A DNA stretch of 64,000 bases from an uncultured SAR116 cluster alpha proteobacterium (GCA_902622745.1 CACNQW010000003.1:26877-90876); one strand, 5' to 3'. Numbered from the stretch's first letter, positions 1 through 8,868 are shown. Made by a program: numbers and translations. The notes: a model not told the origin generated them from the letters alone.

Positions 1-1072
1 AAGGATGACCATAGGCAATAGCACCTCCATTTGGGTTTATTCTTGGATCATCATCTTGTATTCCTAATTCTCTTGTGCATGCTAAAACTTGTGCTGCGAA
101 CGCTTCATTAATTTCAAAGGTGTCAATTTGATTTAATTTGATGTTTGTTTTTTTTAATACTTTTTCAGTTGCTGAAACAGGTCCCATTCCCATAATTCTA
201 GGTTCAACACCAGAGCTTGCAGCATTAACTATTCTAGCAATAGGTTTTAAATTATTTTTCTTTATAGCATCCTCGCTTGCAATTATTAAAGCAGCTGCGC
301 CGTCATTAACTCCGCTAGAATTTCCAGCTGTTACCGAACCATCATTTCTAAAAGGGGTTGATAATTTTGAAAGCTTTTCTAACTCAGTTTTTCTAGGGTG
401 TTCATCTTTATTAACTATCAAATCGTCTTTTCTTTTTTGTTTTATTGTTACAGTTAAAATTTCTTTAGAAATCCGACCATTATCGATTGAATTGGCAGCC
501 TTAATTTGACTTCTATACGCAAACAAATCTTGATCTTGTCTTGTAATTTGAAATTTTTCAGCCACATTTTCAGCTGTCTCTGGCATAGAATCTACACCAT
601 AATTTGACTTCATTTTAGGATTTACAAACCTCCACCCAATTGTTGTATCATATATTTCAGCATTCCTAGAAAATGCAGAATCTGCCTTAGGCATTACAAA
701 AGGAGCTCTACTCATGCTTTCTGCACCACCTGCTATTATAAAATCTCCTTCTTCAGCTTTAATCATTCTTGCACCAGCTATCACAGCTTCCATGCCCGAT
801 GCACATAATCTATTCAATGTTATGCCTGGTATACTTTCAGGAAAATCAGCAAGTAACAAAGCCATCCTAGCAATATTTCTATTATCTTCACCTGCTTGAT
901 TTGCATTCCCAAAAAAAACTTCATCTATACTTTCCCAGTCAACATCTTTTAAATCTTCTTTCAATTTTTTTAATGGTAATGCAGCTAAATCATCAGTTCT
1001 GATTGAGGATAATACTCCACCAAATCTTCCTATTGGAGTTCTAATACCTTCGCATATAAAAGCTTCTTTCAT
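1..1072 (-). CDS. pcaF: Acetyl-CoA acetyltransferase family thiolase, 3-oxoadipyl-CoA thiolase-like (3' end outside window)
   Basis: Thiolase that cleaves or forms 3-ketoacyl-CoA; 357 codons are visible of a family of about 400. The reverse strand reads MKEAFICEGIRTPIGRFGG at the N-terminus. The acyl-accepting cysteine is in LNRLCASGMEAV (about residue 90), followed by GGAESMSRAPF, and NPNGGAIAYGHP with its catalytic His lies right at the window edge. The N-terminal motif and GEDNRNIARMA resemble PcaF/PaaJ more than PhaA, but substrate specificity is inferred. The final Cys motif is off the window. ATG at 1072 has GGA close upstream. It starts 8 bases after the GST-like gene's stop, so the two are probably co-transcribed. 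No other aromatic-degradation gene is visible. Confidence 0.85.
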   Translation of the reverse strand, partial: MKEAFICEGIRTPIGRFGGVLSSIRTDDLAALPLKKLKEDLKDVDWESIDEVFFGNANQAGEDNRNIARMALLLADFPESIPGITLNRLCASGMEAVIAGARMIKAEEGDFIIAGGAESMSRAPFVMPKADSAFSRNAEIYDTTIGWRFVNPKMKSNYGVDSMPETAENVAEKFQITRQDQDLFAYRSQIKAANSIDNGRISKEILTVTIKQKRKDDLIVNKDEHPRKTELEKLSKLSTPFRNDGSVTAGNSSGVNDGAAALIIASEDAIKKNNLKPIARIVNAASSGVEPRIMGMGPVSATEKVLKKTNIKLNQIDTFEINEAFAAQVLACTRELGIQDDDPRINPNGGAIAYGHP

Positions 1073-1080
1073 ATCATTCC

Positions 1081-1725
1081 TTAAGTTGTAAAATTTGTTA
1101 TAAGAGGAGAGTCTGAACATTCCCACACTTTATATTTCCTCATAATATCATTAAATTCAAGACTTTCTACAATTAATGAATACCAATAATTAAGTTTAGA
1201 TAAATTTAAATTTTCAAACCATAAATGATCTACATTACGAAACTGTCTTACGAATGGGAATATGCAATAATCTAAATAGTTAAGTTCATCACTTGAAAGA
1301 AATTTTGAATGTTTTAATTTACTATTCAATAGAGTTAGATATTGAACATTTTTGTTTCTATGATGAATAGGATTAATTCCTTCATATCTTGTTGGATATT
1401 TATAACGATCTAGATTCATTTTAAAGTCATTATCGCAAAATGATAAAAGGTTATAAGGATCATGTAATTCAAAAACTCCATTTTCTTTGGATTTTAAAGA
1501 CCAATTTACTATATCTAAGCTTTCCTGGATAATTATTTCATTAGAAATAACTAATATAGGCACTGTTCCATCAATTGAAGCATTAAGGAATTCTTCAGGT
1601 TTTTTTTTTAATAATATTTCTCTTAATTCTACTTTTATTCCTGACAACCTTATAGAGAAGCGAGCTCTCATTGCATAAGGACAACGCCTAAAAGAGTATA
1701 AGATTGGATATTTATATAAAGTCAC
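1081..1725 (-). CDS. Glutathione S-transferase-like protein
   Basis: A 214-residue protein with an N-terminal thioredoxin/GST fold: YPILYSFRRCPYAMRAR (residues 6-22) carries a glutaredoxin-like CPYA motif, and TVPILV (about 54-59) holds the cis-proline that binds glutathione. The C-terminal half is helical, as in the GST all-alpha domain. The start is GTG at 1725; the frame has no nearby ATG upstream, and the first beta strand begins at once, so little can be missing. The gene lies directly upstream of the thiolase on the same strand. Substrate is unknown; the CPYA cysteine suggests thiol-transfer or lyase-type rather than classical conjugating activity (inference). Confidence 0.72.
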   Translation of the reverse strand: MTLYKYPILYSFRRCPYAMRARFSIRLSGIKVELREILLKKKPEEFLNASIDGTVPILVISNEIIIQESLDIVNWSLKSKENGVFELHDPYNLLSFCDNDFKMNLDRYKYPTRYEGINPIHHRNKNVQYLTLLNSKLKHSKFLSSDELNYLDYCIFPFVRQFRNVDHLWFENLNLSKLNYWYSLIVESLEFNDIMRKYKVWECSDSPLITNFTT

Positions 1726-1781
1726 AGTATTAAAAATATATTCTAAAATTTTAATTTATAAAATAATAAAATAATCACGAT

Positions 1782-1982
1782 TTATTGAGTTTTTTTTGCG
1801 TCTCCGTCAGAATTTAAATATTCATTTAAATGTCCTTTTTTTGACAGTTGGTAAATCGTATTCCAAAGTGAAGGGGGATAATTCTCTCTTATATTTTTGA
1901 TCATATGTAAAATATGTTTTTCGGTAAAATGATTGTTTTTATTTTTAATTTTATGAAATGGAAAAGGTATTATTTGTGCCAT
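1782..1982 (-). CDS. Small hypothetical protein, 66 aa
   Basis: I do not recognise this gene. It encodes a short, basic, soluble-looking protein beginning MAQIIPFPFHKIKNKNN, with a central helical stretch (EKHILHMIKNIRENYP) and no signal peptide or membrane segment. It is likely real because the ATG at 1982 is preceded by GGAG at good spacing (GGAGTAAAATATG) and it fills the space between two genes. It is transcribed divergently from pyruvate kinase and in the same direction as the GST-like gene. Confidence 0.5.
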   Translation of the reverse strand: MAQIIPFPFHKIKNKNNHFTEKHILHMIKNIRENYPPSLWNTIYQLSKKGHLNEYLNSDGDAKKTQ

Positions 1983-2074
1983 ATTTTACTCCGTTGTGAA
2001 GCAATTGCAATTTACTTGCCGAAAATACAAATAATTAATTTTTTTGTGATGTTTTTATGTGTTATACAGTCATT

Positions 2075-3490
2075 ATGAAGAATACTCAATTTTTAAGATC
2101 CACAAAAATAGTTGCAACGCTTGGTCCATCGTCAAATACAGAAAACAAAATAAGAAAACTTATTTTTGCTGGTGTTAATGTTTTTAGATTAAACTTTAGC
2201 CATGGTTCACATGAAGATCACCGAAGCACAATAAATATAATACGTCGTATAGAAACTAATTTAAAATTACAACTTGGCATTTTAGCAGATTTACAAGGTC
2301 CTAAATTTAGAATTGGTATAGTTGAAGATAACGTTAAGTTAAAAGTAAATGATCTATTTATACTAGATCAAGACAAAAAAATTGGTTCAAGAAAAAGAGC
2401 TTACTTAGGACATAATGAAATTTATAAATCTATTAAAATAAGCTCCATAATATTAATTGATGATGGTAAAATAAAATTAAAAGTATTATCCAAAAAAAAA
2501 GATATATTAAAAACAAAAGTTTTAGTAGGTGGTAACCTTTATAGCAATAAAGGTGTAAACCTCCCAAACTTAATTTTAGATACAAAACCTATAACTGCAA
2601 AAGATAAAAATGATTTAACTTTTATTTTAGAAAATGAAATAGATTGGATAGCTTTGTCTTTTGTTCAAAAAGTTGATGATGTAAAGTATGTAAAAAAAAT
2701 TATTAAAAATAAAAAACCACTTATCTCCAAAATTGAGAAACCTTCTGCGCTAAATGACTTAGATCAAATAATTGAATTGTCAGATGGTATTATGGTAGCA
2801 AGAGGTGATTTAGGTGTAGAATTGCCACCTTCTAATGTTCCAGGTATCCAAAAAAATATAATAATGGCTTGTAGAGTTTTAGGTAAACCAGTAATTGTTG
2901 CAACACAAATGCTTGAATCAATGATTAATACTCCCGTACCAACTAGAGCCGAAGCTTCAGATGTGGCAACTGCAGTTTTTGATGGGGCAGATGCAGTTAT
3001 GTTATCTGCAGAAACTGCTGTTGGTCAATATCCTGTAGACTCAGTAAATACCATGTCAAACATTTTAGAAGCAACTGAAATACATATTAAATTACACCCA
3101 CATGATTCTCCAAGAGCTTTAAAAAAGGAAAATTCAATATATCATGCTGTTTCAAATGCAGCTGTAAATTTAGCGGAAACAGTTAATGCTAAAGCTATTG
3201 TAGCTTTTACGGCCTCTGGGAAAACTGCTTTTAGAATTAGTAGAGAGCGACCTGATTTACTTTTGATAGTAATGACACCTGAAAATATAGTTAGAAGAAA
3301 ACTATCTCTATTATGGGGTGCAAGGTCATTTCTCAGTAAAGTTCAAGGATATGAAGCAGCAATTAAAGAGGCTAGACAAACAATAAAAATAAATAAACTA
3401 GCAAAGGTAAATGAAAATATAATTGTAGTAGCAGGCATGCCGTTTGGGATAGAGGGCACTACGAATTCAATTAGAGTTGTAACTATTTAG
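2075..3490 (+). CDS. pyk: Pyruvate kinase
   Basis: Converts phosphoenolpyruvate and ADP to pyruvate and ATP. Visible signatures: TKIVATLGPSS at the N-terminus, RLNFSHGSHEDH, the catalytic-lysine region ISKIEKPSAL, MVARGDLGVELP, ATQMLESM, and TRAEASDVATAVFDGADAVMLS. The C-terminal domain includes VAFTASGKTAFRISRERP. At 471 residues it is full length. An in-frame ATG also exists at 2057 and would add six residues (MCYTVI). I prefer 2075 because the family's first strand starts soon after; neither ATG has a clear ribosome-binding site. The stop overlaps the convergent cyclophilin gene by 8 bases. Together with pckA (45.2 kb) it defines the PEP-pyruvate node. Confidence 0.95.
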   Translation: MKNTQFLRSTKIVATLGPSSNTENKIRKLIFAGVNVFRLNFSHGSHEDHRSTINIIRRIETNLKLQLGILADLQGPKFRIGIVEDNVKLKVNDLFILDQDKKIGSRKRAYLGHNEIYKSIKISSIILIDDGKIKLKVLSKKKDILKTKVLVGGNLYSNKGVNLPNLILDTKPITAKDKNDLTFILENEIDWIALSFVQKVDDVKYVKKIIKNKKPLISKIEKPSALNDLDQIIELSDGIMVARGDLGVELPPSNVPGIQKNIIMACRVLGKPVIVATQMLESMINTPVPTRAEASDVATAVFDGADAVMLSAETAVGQYPVDSVNTMSNILEATEIHIKLHPHDSPRALKKENSIYHAVSNAAVNLAETVNAKAIVAFTASGKTAFRISRERPDLLLIVMTPENIVRRKLSLLWGARSFLSKVQGYEAAIKEARQTIKINKLAKVNENIIVVAGMPFGIEGTTNSIRVVTI

Positions 3491-4025
3491 TTTTCTTTTT
3501 ACCAACAAAAGCTTCAATTATTTGATCTGGATTAGAAGGAGGTTCCCCAATCTCAATTTTTTCAACTACTTCCATTCCAGTTTCAACTTGTCCCCAAACA
3601 GTATATTGACCCGTTAAATGACCACAGCCATCAAAACAAATAAAAAATTGACTATCTCCACTATCTGGGTTCATTGATCTAGCCATGCCAACAGTACCGT
3701 ATTTATATCTATAATCAGAGAATTCAGCTTTTAAATTTTTACCAGATCCGCCTGTTCCATTTCCAAGTGGGTCACCTGTTTGAGCCATAAAACCTTCTAT
3801 AACTCTATGAAAAATAATTCCGTTATAAAATCCAGAAGAGACTAGTTCCTTTATCCTCTTTACATGATTGGGTGCTATTTTTGGTAAAGTTTTTATTGTT
3901 ATTGAACCTTTAGAAGTTTTTAGAGTAATAAAATTTGATTTTGAGGCTTTAACTGTTTTTGTAGACATAATCGTAAATAATATAATTGTTAATAATTTTA
4001 TGTTTAGTTGAAAAATTTTTTCCAT
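3483..4025 (-). CDS. Secreted peptidyl-prolyl cis-trans isomerase (cyclophilin type)
   Basis: A 180-residue cyclophilin. The first 26 or so residues (MEKIFQLNIKLLTIILFTIMSTKTVKA) form a signal peptide, so the enzyme probably works in the periplasm on folding of exported proteins. The domain follows: FYNGIIFHRVIEGFMAQTGDPLGNGTGGSG with the catalytic Arg and substrate-pocket residues, then SQFFIC and LTGQYTVWGQVETGMEVV. The set matches PpiA/PpiB-type bacterial cyclophilins. The gene overlaps pyk tail to tail by 8 bases. Confidence 0.92.
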   Translation of the reverse strand: MEKIFQLNIKLLTIILFTIMSTKTVKASKSNFITLKTSKGSITIKTLPKIAPNHVKRIKELVSSGFYNGIIFHRVIEGFMAQTGDPLGNGTGGSGKNLKAEFSDYRYKYGTVGMARSMNPDSGDSQFFICFDGCGHLTGQYTVWGQVETGMEVVEKIEIGEPPSNPDQIIEAFVGKKKTK

Positions 4026-4066
4026 AATTACTTGATAAACTGAAGTGAAATAAAATCAACTTTTTT

Positions 4067-4552
4067 TTAAATTAGATCATCGATTTGTTCATCAGTCAAA
4101 TTTCCAGGAACTATAGTAATTGGAACTCTACTCTCAAAACTTGCGTTCATTACGAAGTTAATTAGTGGTCCGGGGTTTCCAGTTTCTATAGAAGCTCCTA
4201 AGACAAGTACAGTAATTCTTTTTTCAGTATTAATTAATTTAATTAATTCATTAGAGGTGTTACCTTTTTTTAAATAAGTTTTTGGTTTGTTTGTTCCAAG
4301 TTTTTCACAGTATGAACTAAGCTCAAGGAGTAGTTGTTTACTTTCTTGTTCAGCTTCATTTTCCATGATATTGCTAACGCCACCCCATAATTGGCCTTCT
4401 AATGGTTCAATACATCTAAATAAAGCAACTTCTCCATTTGCAGTTGCGGCCCTTCTTGCTGCATAATATAATGCTTGATGCATTTCAGAGGTGTTATCAG
4501 CGACTACTAAAAAAATTCTTTTATGAGTTTTGTATGTAGATTTTTTTTTCAT
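4067..4552 (-). CDS. UspA-family universal stress protein
   Basis: A 161-residue single-domain Usp-type protein. It begins with a hydrophobic beta strand (RIFLVVADNTSEMHQALYYAARRAA). The C-terminal half has VLVLGASIETGNPGPLINFVM and SRVPITIVPGNL, resembling the nucleotide-binding G-x2-G-x9-G-type region in a diverged form. It starts 2 bases after the stop of the TIGR02186-family gene, which itself overlaps the TauE gene, so the three form one transcription unit. That trio recurs in Alphaproteobacteria; its joint role is not established. Confidence 0.8.
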   Translation of the reverse strand: MKKKSTYKTHKRIFLVVADNTSEMHQALYYAARRAATANGEVALFRCIEPLEGQLWGGVSNIMENEAEQESKQLLLELSSYCEKLGTNKPKTYLKKGNTSNELIKLINTEKRITVLVLGASIETGNPGPLINFVMNASFESRVPITIVPGNLTDEQIDDLI

Positions 4553-4554
4553 AT

Positions 4555-5307
4555 TTAAATTCTTCTAAAAATAAAATTTGTAAACCAACCAAAAAATAAA
4601 GCTACAATAACAGCAATAATACCATAAATTGCAGAAAAATTTTGAGCAATATCATAAATGTTTGCACTTATTCCAGTTTTATCAATTTTAATCTTGCTCT
4701 CTTCCTGAGAAATAAGGTTACCTTTCCTGTAATGTAAAATTTTTACATTATAAACTCCCGTAGAAACGTTTGAAGGCAGAGACAAAGTTTTTCTAAATAA
4801 GGTATTTTTATTTAGTTTTATTGAATTTTCTTCAACTTTCCAAAATTCTTGTTTTTTCATATTTCTTTTAAGCGCTTCATACCATTTTTTATCTAAATTT
4901 TTATAATCGATTTTATTGTTAATTAGATCAAAATTATTAAAATTTAATTTTCTTTTTTTAATCTCACTTTTATTTGTAATATCTTCAATTTTTCTATTTG
5001 AAGCTATATAGTAATATTTAGGAATATTTGAAAATTGAATGCTTTCTGTAATCATCCATATTCCAAATTTTTTTTCTTTTTTATCTACTTTTATATTTCC
5101 TTTTTGGCCAGATACTACAACGATTATGTCATCATTTTTTTGTCCGTCATAAGCACCGAAAAGTAATATATCAGCACCTAAAAATGTTGAAGAAATTTCT
5201 ACCGTACTTTCTGATAAATCTGTTACTAAATTGTCTTTAGCAAAAACTGCAAAAGAGTATAAAGCAATGATAATTATTAAGAGAATGTTTTTGATTAAAG
5301 TTCTCAT
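4555..5307 (-). CDS. TIGR02186-family membrane-anchored protein
   Basis: A 250-residue protein with an N-terminal signal or anchor (LIKNILLIIIIALYSFAVFA), an extracytoplasmic beta-rich central domain, and one C-terminal transmembrane helix (ISANIYDIAQNFSAIYGIIAVIVALFFGWFTNFIF). Early motifs such as ESTVEISSTFLGADILLFGA and the final anchor match the alphaproteobacterial TIGR02186 family, whose function is unknown. It shares 4 bases with the start region of the TauE gene upstream and lies directly before the Usp gene. A role linked to the transporter is inferred from position only. Confidence 0.72.
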   Translation of the reverse strand: MRTLIKNILLIIIIALYSFAVFAKDNLVTDLSESTVEISSTFLGADILLFGAYDGQKNDDIIVVVSGQKGNIKVDKKEKKFGIWMITESIQFSNIPKYYYIASNRKIEDITNKSEIKKRKLNFNNFDLINNKIDYKNLDKKWYEALKRNMKKQEFWKVEENSIKLNKNTLFRKTLSLPSNVSTGVYNVKILHYRKGNLISQEESKIKIDKTGISANIYDIAQNFSAIYGIIAVIVALFFGWFTNFIFRRI

Positions 5308-6218
5308 TGAATTACGCTAATTGAAAAAATATCTAATGGAATCGTAACAAGGTCTAAAATTAATTTAAAACCAACTAACAAAATTATAAAAGAAAGAAAA
5401 AGCCTTAAATGTTCACCTTTCATCAAGTTTGAAAATTTTGAACCTATTTGTACTCCTATTACAGACCCAATTAGTAATATGAAAGCTAGAACAATATCAA
5501 CAGTTTGATTTTGTGAAGCTTGTAAAATTGTAGTATTGGCAGCTACAAATATGATTTGAAATAAAGAGGTTCCTATTACTAATGAAGTAGGCATTCCAAG
5601 TAAATAAATCATTGCTGGAACAATAATAAAGCCACCACCAATGCCCATTAACGCAGCTAAAATACCAACAATGATCCCTATTATTAAAGGTAGAACAATA
5701 GATATGTAAAGTTTTGATTTTCTGAATCTAGTCTTAAATGGTAATCCGTGTAACCAATTATGCTGATGAAGTTTACCCCTAGTAGCTTTACCTCTTTTCG
5801 TTTGAATAATTAGTTTAAAAGATTCTATAAACATTAGTGAACCTATAATTGCGAGGAATATCACGTATGATAATTTTATAACTAAATCTAATTGTCCAAT
5901 AGCATTCAAAATGTTAAAAATTAAGACGCCAATAGAAGAGCCAATTACTCCACCAACAAGCAGTATTGTACCCATTTTAAAATCAACATTTCCGCTCTTC
6001 CAATGAGAGAGAACGCCTGATACTGAAGGTGCAACTAATTGATTTGCAACTGAGGCAACGGCAACAGGTGAAGGAATTCCAAAAAATATCATTAGAGGGG
6101 TTAACAAGAAACCACCTCCAATTCCAACCATTCCCATTATTATTCCAACTAACCAACCTATTCCTAAAACAATAAAAGCATTGATAGGCTGTTCTGCTAT
6201 AGGTAAATAAATATACAT
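5304..6218 (-). CDS. TauE/SafE-family anion exporter
   Basis: A 304-residue integral membrane protein of the sulfite/sulfonate exporter family. It shows the two TauE half repeats: GWLVGIIMGMVGIGGGFLL near residue 25 and GIIVGILAALMGIGGGFIIVP near residue 190. These are separated by a cytoplasmic loop rich in basic residues (about 125-170), with roughly eight hydrophobic helices in all. The substrate (sulfite, sulfoacetate or another organic anion) cannot be told from sequence. It is the first gene of the TauE-TIGR02186-UspA unit and is divergent from the NUDIX gene. Confidence 0.88.
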   Translation of the reverse strand: MYIYLPIAEQPINAFIVLGIGWLVGIIMGMVGIGGGFLLTPLMIFFGIPSPVAVASVANQLVAPSVSGVLSHWKSGNVDFKMGTILLVGGVIGSSIGVLIFNILNAIGQLDLVIKLSYVIFLAIIGSLMFIESFKLIIQTKRGKATRGKLHQHNWLHGLPFKTRFRKSKLYISIVLPLIIGIIVGILAALMGIGGGFIIVPAMIYLLGMPTSLVIGTSLFQIIFVAANTTILQASQNQTVDIVLAFILLIGSVIGVQIGSKFSNLMKGEHLRLFLSFIILLVGFKLILDLVTIPLDIFSISVIQ

Positions 6219-6283
6219 ACTCTAATTTAAACTCATACTATAATAATAGTGCAAGTAATAATAATTTATTTTATGTTAAATGA

Positions 6284-6901
6284 ATGATGTTTTCTTCAAA
6301 TCAAATTAAACAATGTATTGAAAATTGTAAAATTGCTGGAGATATAGAAAGAGACGGTAATGAATTTATGTTAGCAGCAGTCATGATAATTTTTTCTATA
6401 GACAACCTTCAGAATAAGAATCAATTAATTATAATTAAAAAGAAAAATAACCTTAGAAAACACTCTGGTCAAATTGCTTTCCCAGGAGGAAAAAAAGAAA
6501 GTTTTGATAATAATTTGAAAACAACTGCATTAAGAGAAACTTATGAAGAAATTAATTTAAAGAATTCAGATTTAGAAATTTTAGGAGAATTACCCTTTTT
6601 TTATACAGGAACAGGTTATAAGGTGAAACCAATAATTTCAAAATTAAATAATAATGTCTTTTTAGAAGAAACATTGAAGCCTGATTTAAATGAAATAGAA
6701 AAAATTTTTGTTGCTGATGCAGAAGAATTATTAAGTCCTATAAATCATTTTAGAATTAAAGCACCTCAAAATTCATTAATGAATATGACTTGGAAAGTAA
6801 AATATAAAAATGAAAATATCTGGGGTTTAACAGCTAGATTATTAGTCACGTTATCAGCCGGGTTTAATTTAAGGGAATATCCTCCATGCAACGATATATA
6901 A
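6284..6901 (+). CDS. NUDIX hydrolase, CoA pyrophosphatase-like
   Basis: A 205-residue NUDIX enzyme. The NUDIX box is present: GGKKESFDNN...ALRETYEEINL (about residues 68-92), preceded by KHSGQIAFPGG, which is typical of the CoA/acyl-CoA diphosphatase branch (NudL). It is expected to cleave coenzyme A to phosphopantetheine and 3',5'-ADP. Two consecutive ATGs open the gene (6284 and 6287). It overlaps the DUF6111 gene by 16 bases and heads a unit with DUF6111 and the CCA-enzyme gene, an order common in Alphaproteobacteria. Confidence 0.85.
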   Translation: MMFSSNQIKQCIENCKIAGDIERDGNEFMLAAVMIIFSIDNLQNKNQLIIIKKKNNLRKHSGQIAFPGGKKESFDNNLKTTALRETYEEINLKNSDLEILGELPFFYTGTGYKVKPIISKLNNNVFLEETLKPDLNEIEKIFVADAEELLSPINHFRIKAPQNSLMNMTWKVKYKNENIWGLTARLLVTLSAGFNLREYPPCNDI

Positions 6902-7134
6902 TAATTTTAATTTGTTTAATTGGATCATCAGTAATTTTTTATTTATTAAGTAAAATTTTAAAAAGGCTTAAAATAAAAAATGCAAATTATTTAGGGTTAT
7001 TAACAAGTATTATTTTTTTTATAACAACAATCATGTTTTCTTTTTTATATTTTGAGCCTCATAATAATATTACTCTTAAATATACCCCACCAAAAATTAT
7101 AGACGGAAAAATTGAAAAGGGGAAATTTAAATAA
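6886..7134 (+). CDS. DUF6111-family small membrane protein
   Basis: An 82-residue protein with two predicted membrane helices (YIIILICLIGSSVIFYLLSKIL and YLGLLTSIIFFITTIMFSFLYF) and a short tail containing YTPPKIIDGKIEKGKF. That tail matches the conserved C-terminus of alphaproteobacterial DUF6111 proteins. Function is unknown. It sits between a NUDIX hydrolase gene, which it overlaps, and a CCA/poly(A) polymerase gene, exactly where the family is usually found, which supports the call. Confidence 0.7.
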   Translation: MQRYIIILICLIGSSVIFYLLSKILKRLKIKNANYLGLLTSIIFFITTIMFSFLYFEPHNNITLKYTPPKIIDGKIEKGKFK

Positions 7135-7138
7135 ATAA

Positions 7139-7870
7139 ATGGAAAATACTACAATTAAGTCTATTAATTTATTTAGCCATATTAAAAATAATGATGTTTT
7201 TAAAATTTTTGACTTAGCTGAAAAAAATAAGTTCAATATATGGATAGTCGGTGGCGCTATAAGAGATTTTTTCTTAAAAAAAAATATAAATGATTTAGAC
7301 TTCGTTTACGACATAAACCCTATAGAATTAGTTGAAATTCTGAAAACTAATGAATTTGAGTTTATAAGTTCATATATCAACTTTGGTGTGATAATCATAA
7401 AATTAAACAATAAACAATACACCTTTACATCACTTCGAGAAGATTTTAAACAAGATGGCAGATACACAGAAGTGAGATATGTAAAATCAATTAAAAAAGA
7501 CAGTTTGAGAAGAGATTTAACCTTCAATGCTCTTTACATGGATGCTAACCAAAAAGTATATGATTTTTATAATGGATTAGAAGACTTAGAGAATTCAAAA
7601 ATAATTTTCATTGGTGATTTTAAACAAAAGTGCTTAGAAGATAATTTACGTATAATACGTTTTATTAGATTTTGTTCATTATTTAAATATCCAACATATC
7701 CAAGTAAATATATAAGTTTTTTTTTAAATAATAGAAATTTAATCTCGAATTTGAAATATCAGAAAATATCTAATGAAATTGAAAAAGCTATAGGTTATCA
7801 ATATAAAGAAAATACTATTTCAATATTAAAAAAATTAAATATTGAAAGTTTTATATTTGAAAATTTTTGA
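7139..7870 (+). CDS. Short CCA-adding enzyme / poly(A) polymerase, head-and-neck region only
   Basis: A class II nucleotidyltransferase related to CCA tRNA nucleotidyltransferase and PcnB. Visible motifs: IWIVGGAIRDFFL (GG...R motif A, about residues 35-47), the metal-binding DLDF (about 51-54), TSLREDFKQDGRY, RRDLTFNALY, and EDNLRIIRFIRF of the neck. The protein ends at 243 residues, whereas bacterial relatives usually have about 380-420, so most of the body and tail domains are missing. No continuation is seen in other frames, because hemF starts 58 bases later. It may be a trimmed functional enzyme or a decaying gene. Both tRNA genes in this window already encode CCA. Confidence 0.82.
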   Translation: MENTTIKSINLFSHIKNNDVFKIFDLAEKNKFNIWIVGGAIRDFFLKKNINDLDFVYDINPIELVEILKTNEFEFISSYINFGVIIIKLNNKQYTFTSLREDFKQDGRYTEVRYVKSIKKDSLRRDLTFNALYMDANQKVYDFYNGLEDLENSKIIFIGDFKQKCLEDNLRIIRFIRFCSLFKYPTYPSKYISFFLNNRNLISNLKYQKISNEIEKAIGYQYKENTISILKKLNIESFIFENF

Positions 7871-7928
7871 TTTTTGTTTCAAAAATGAAAATAGCTAAAA
7901 TATTTTTAATACCAGAAATTTTATATAT

Positions 7929-8864
7929 ATGATAAATAAAAAAAAACTTATAGAAAATATATTAAATCAACCTCCTATAAATCAAAACACAAAGATTGAT
8001 CAAAAGAAAACTTTAGCTGAAAAATGGTTTGTTTGTTTAAGAGATCAAATTTGTAATGAATTTACAAAAATTGAATACAATTTTAAAATAAATAATAACT
8101 CTAAGAAAGTATCTGAAGTAAAATCTTCAATTTTTTCACAAAAGAAATGGATTAGAGATGGAGGAGGTGGTGGTGTTATTTCTATAATGAAAGGTGATGT
8201 GTTTGAGAAAGTTGGTGTTAACATTTCTACGGTTTATGGAAAATTTTCAGAAGAATTTAAGAGTCAGATACCTGGCGCTGAAAAAACGGGTGATTTTTGG
8301 GCAAGTGGTATTTCTGTAGTTGCACATATGAATAATCCCTATGTACCAGCAGCTCATATGAATACAAGGTTTTTAGTAACAGGTTTAGGTGAAAATAGAA
8401 AATTTTGGTTTGGAGGAGGATGTGATCTTACTCCAATGCTTCCAGATAAAAAATCTGCAATATTTTTTCATAAAAATTTAAAATCTATTTGCGATAAATA
8501 TGACAAAGAATATTATGAAATCTTTAAAAAATGGTGCGACAATTATTTTTTTCTTCCCCATAGGAATGAGGCTAGAGGAGTGGGTGGAATTTTTTTTGAT
8601 TATTTGAATACTTTTGAATGGGATATGGATTTTAATTTTGTAAAAGACGTAGGAAAAACCTTTTTAGAAACATATTCAAAAATTATTGATGAAAGGGTTG
8701 ATCAAAAATTTAATGATGAAGAAAAAAATATTCAATTGGTTAAAAGAGGAAGGTATGTTGAGTTTAATTTATTATATGACAGAGGTACTATTTTTGGACT
8801 CAATACAGGTGGTAATCCTGAGGCAATTTTAATGAGTTTACCACCAAATGTTAAATGGGAATAA
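7929..8864 (+). CDS. hemF: Oxygen-dependent coproporphyrinogen III oxidase
   Basis: Oxidatively decarboxylates coproporphyrinogen III to protoporphyrinogen IX in haem synthesis, using O2. The 311-residue sequence carries the family signatures: RDGGGGGVISIMKGDVFEK, a His in NPYVPAAHMNTRF, FGGGCDLTPMLP, YFFLPHRNEARGVGGIFFDY and RGRYVEFNLLYDRGTIFGL. It is full length. An all-A/T hairpin follows, then petABC in the same direction, so haem supply sits beside its main consumer, the cytochrome bc1 complex. It implies aerobic life. Confidence 0.96.
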   Translation: MINKKKLIENILNQPPINQNTKIDQKKTLAEKWFVCLRDQICNEFTKIEYNFKINNNSKKVSEVKSSIFSQKKWIRDGGGGGVISIMKGDVFEKVGVNISTVYGKFSEEFKSQIPGAEKTGDFWASGISVVAHMNNPYVPAAHMNTRFLVTGLGENRKFWFGGGCDLTPMLPDKKSAIFFHKNLKSICDKYDKEYYEIFKKWCDNYFFLPHRNEARGVGGIFFDYLNTFEWDMDFNFVKDVGKTFLETYSKIIDERVDQKFNDEEKNIQLVKRGRYVEFNLLYDRGTIFGLNTGGNPEAILMSLPPNVKWE

Positions 8865-8868
8865 AAAT

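Noticed and set aside
138-899. Plus-strand open frames opposite the thiolase
   Set aside because: They are antisense shadows; the minus strand encodes recognisable thiolase motifs across the same bases.
7870-7886. Hairpin ATTTTTG/CAAAAAT just after the short CCA-enzyme gene
   Set aside because: Seven weak pairs with a 3-base loop and no T-run following; not enough to call a terminator.
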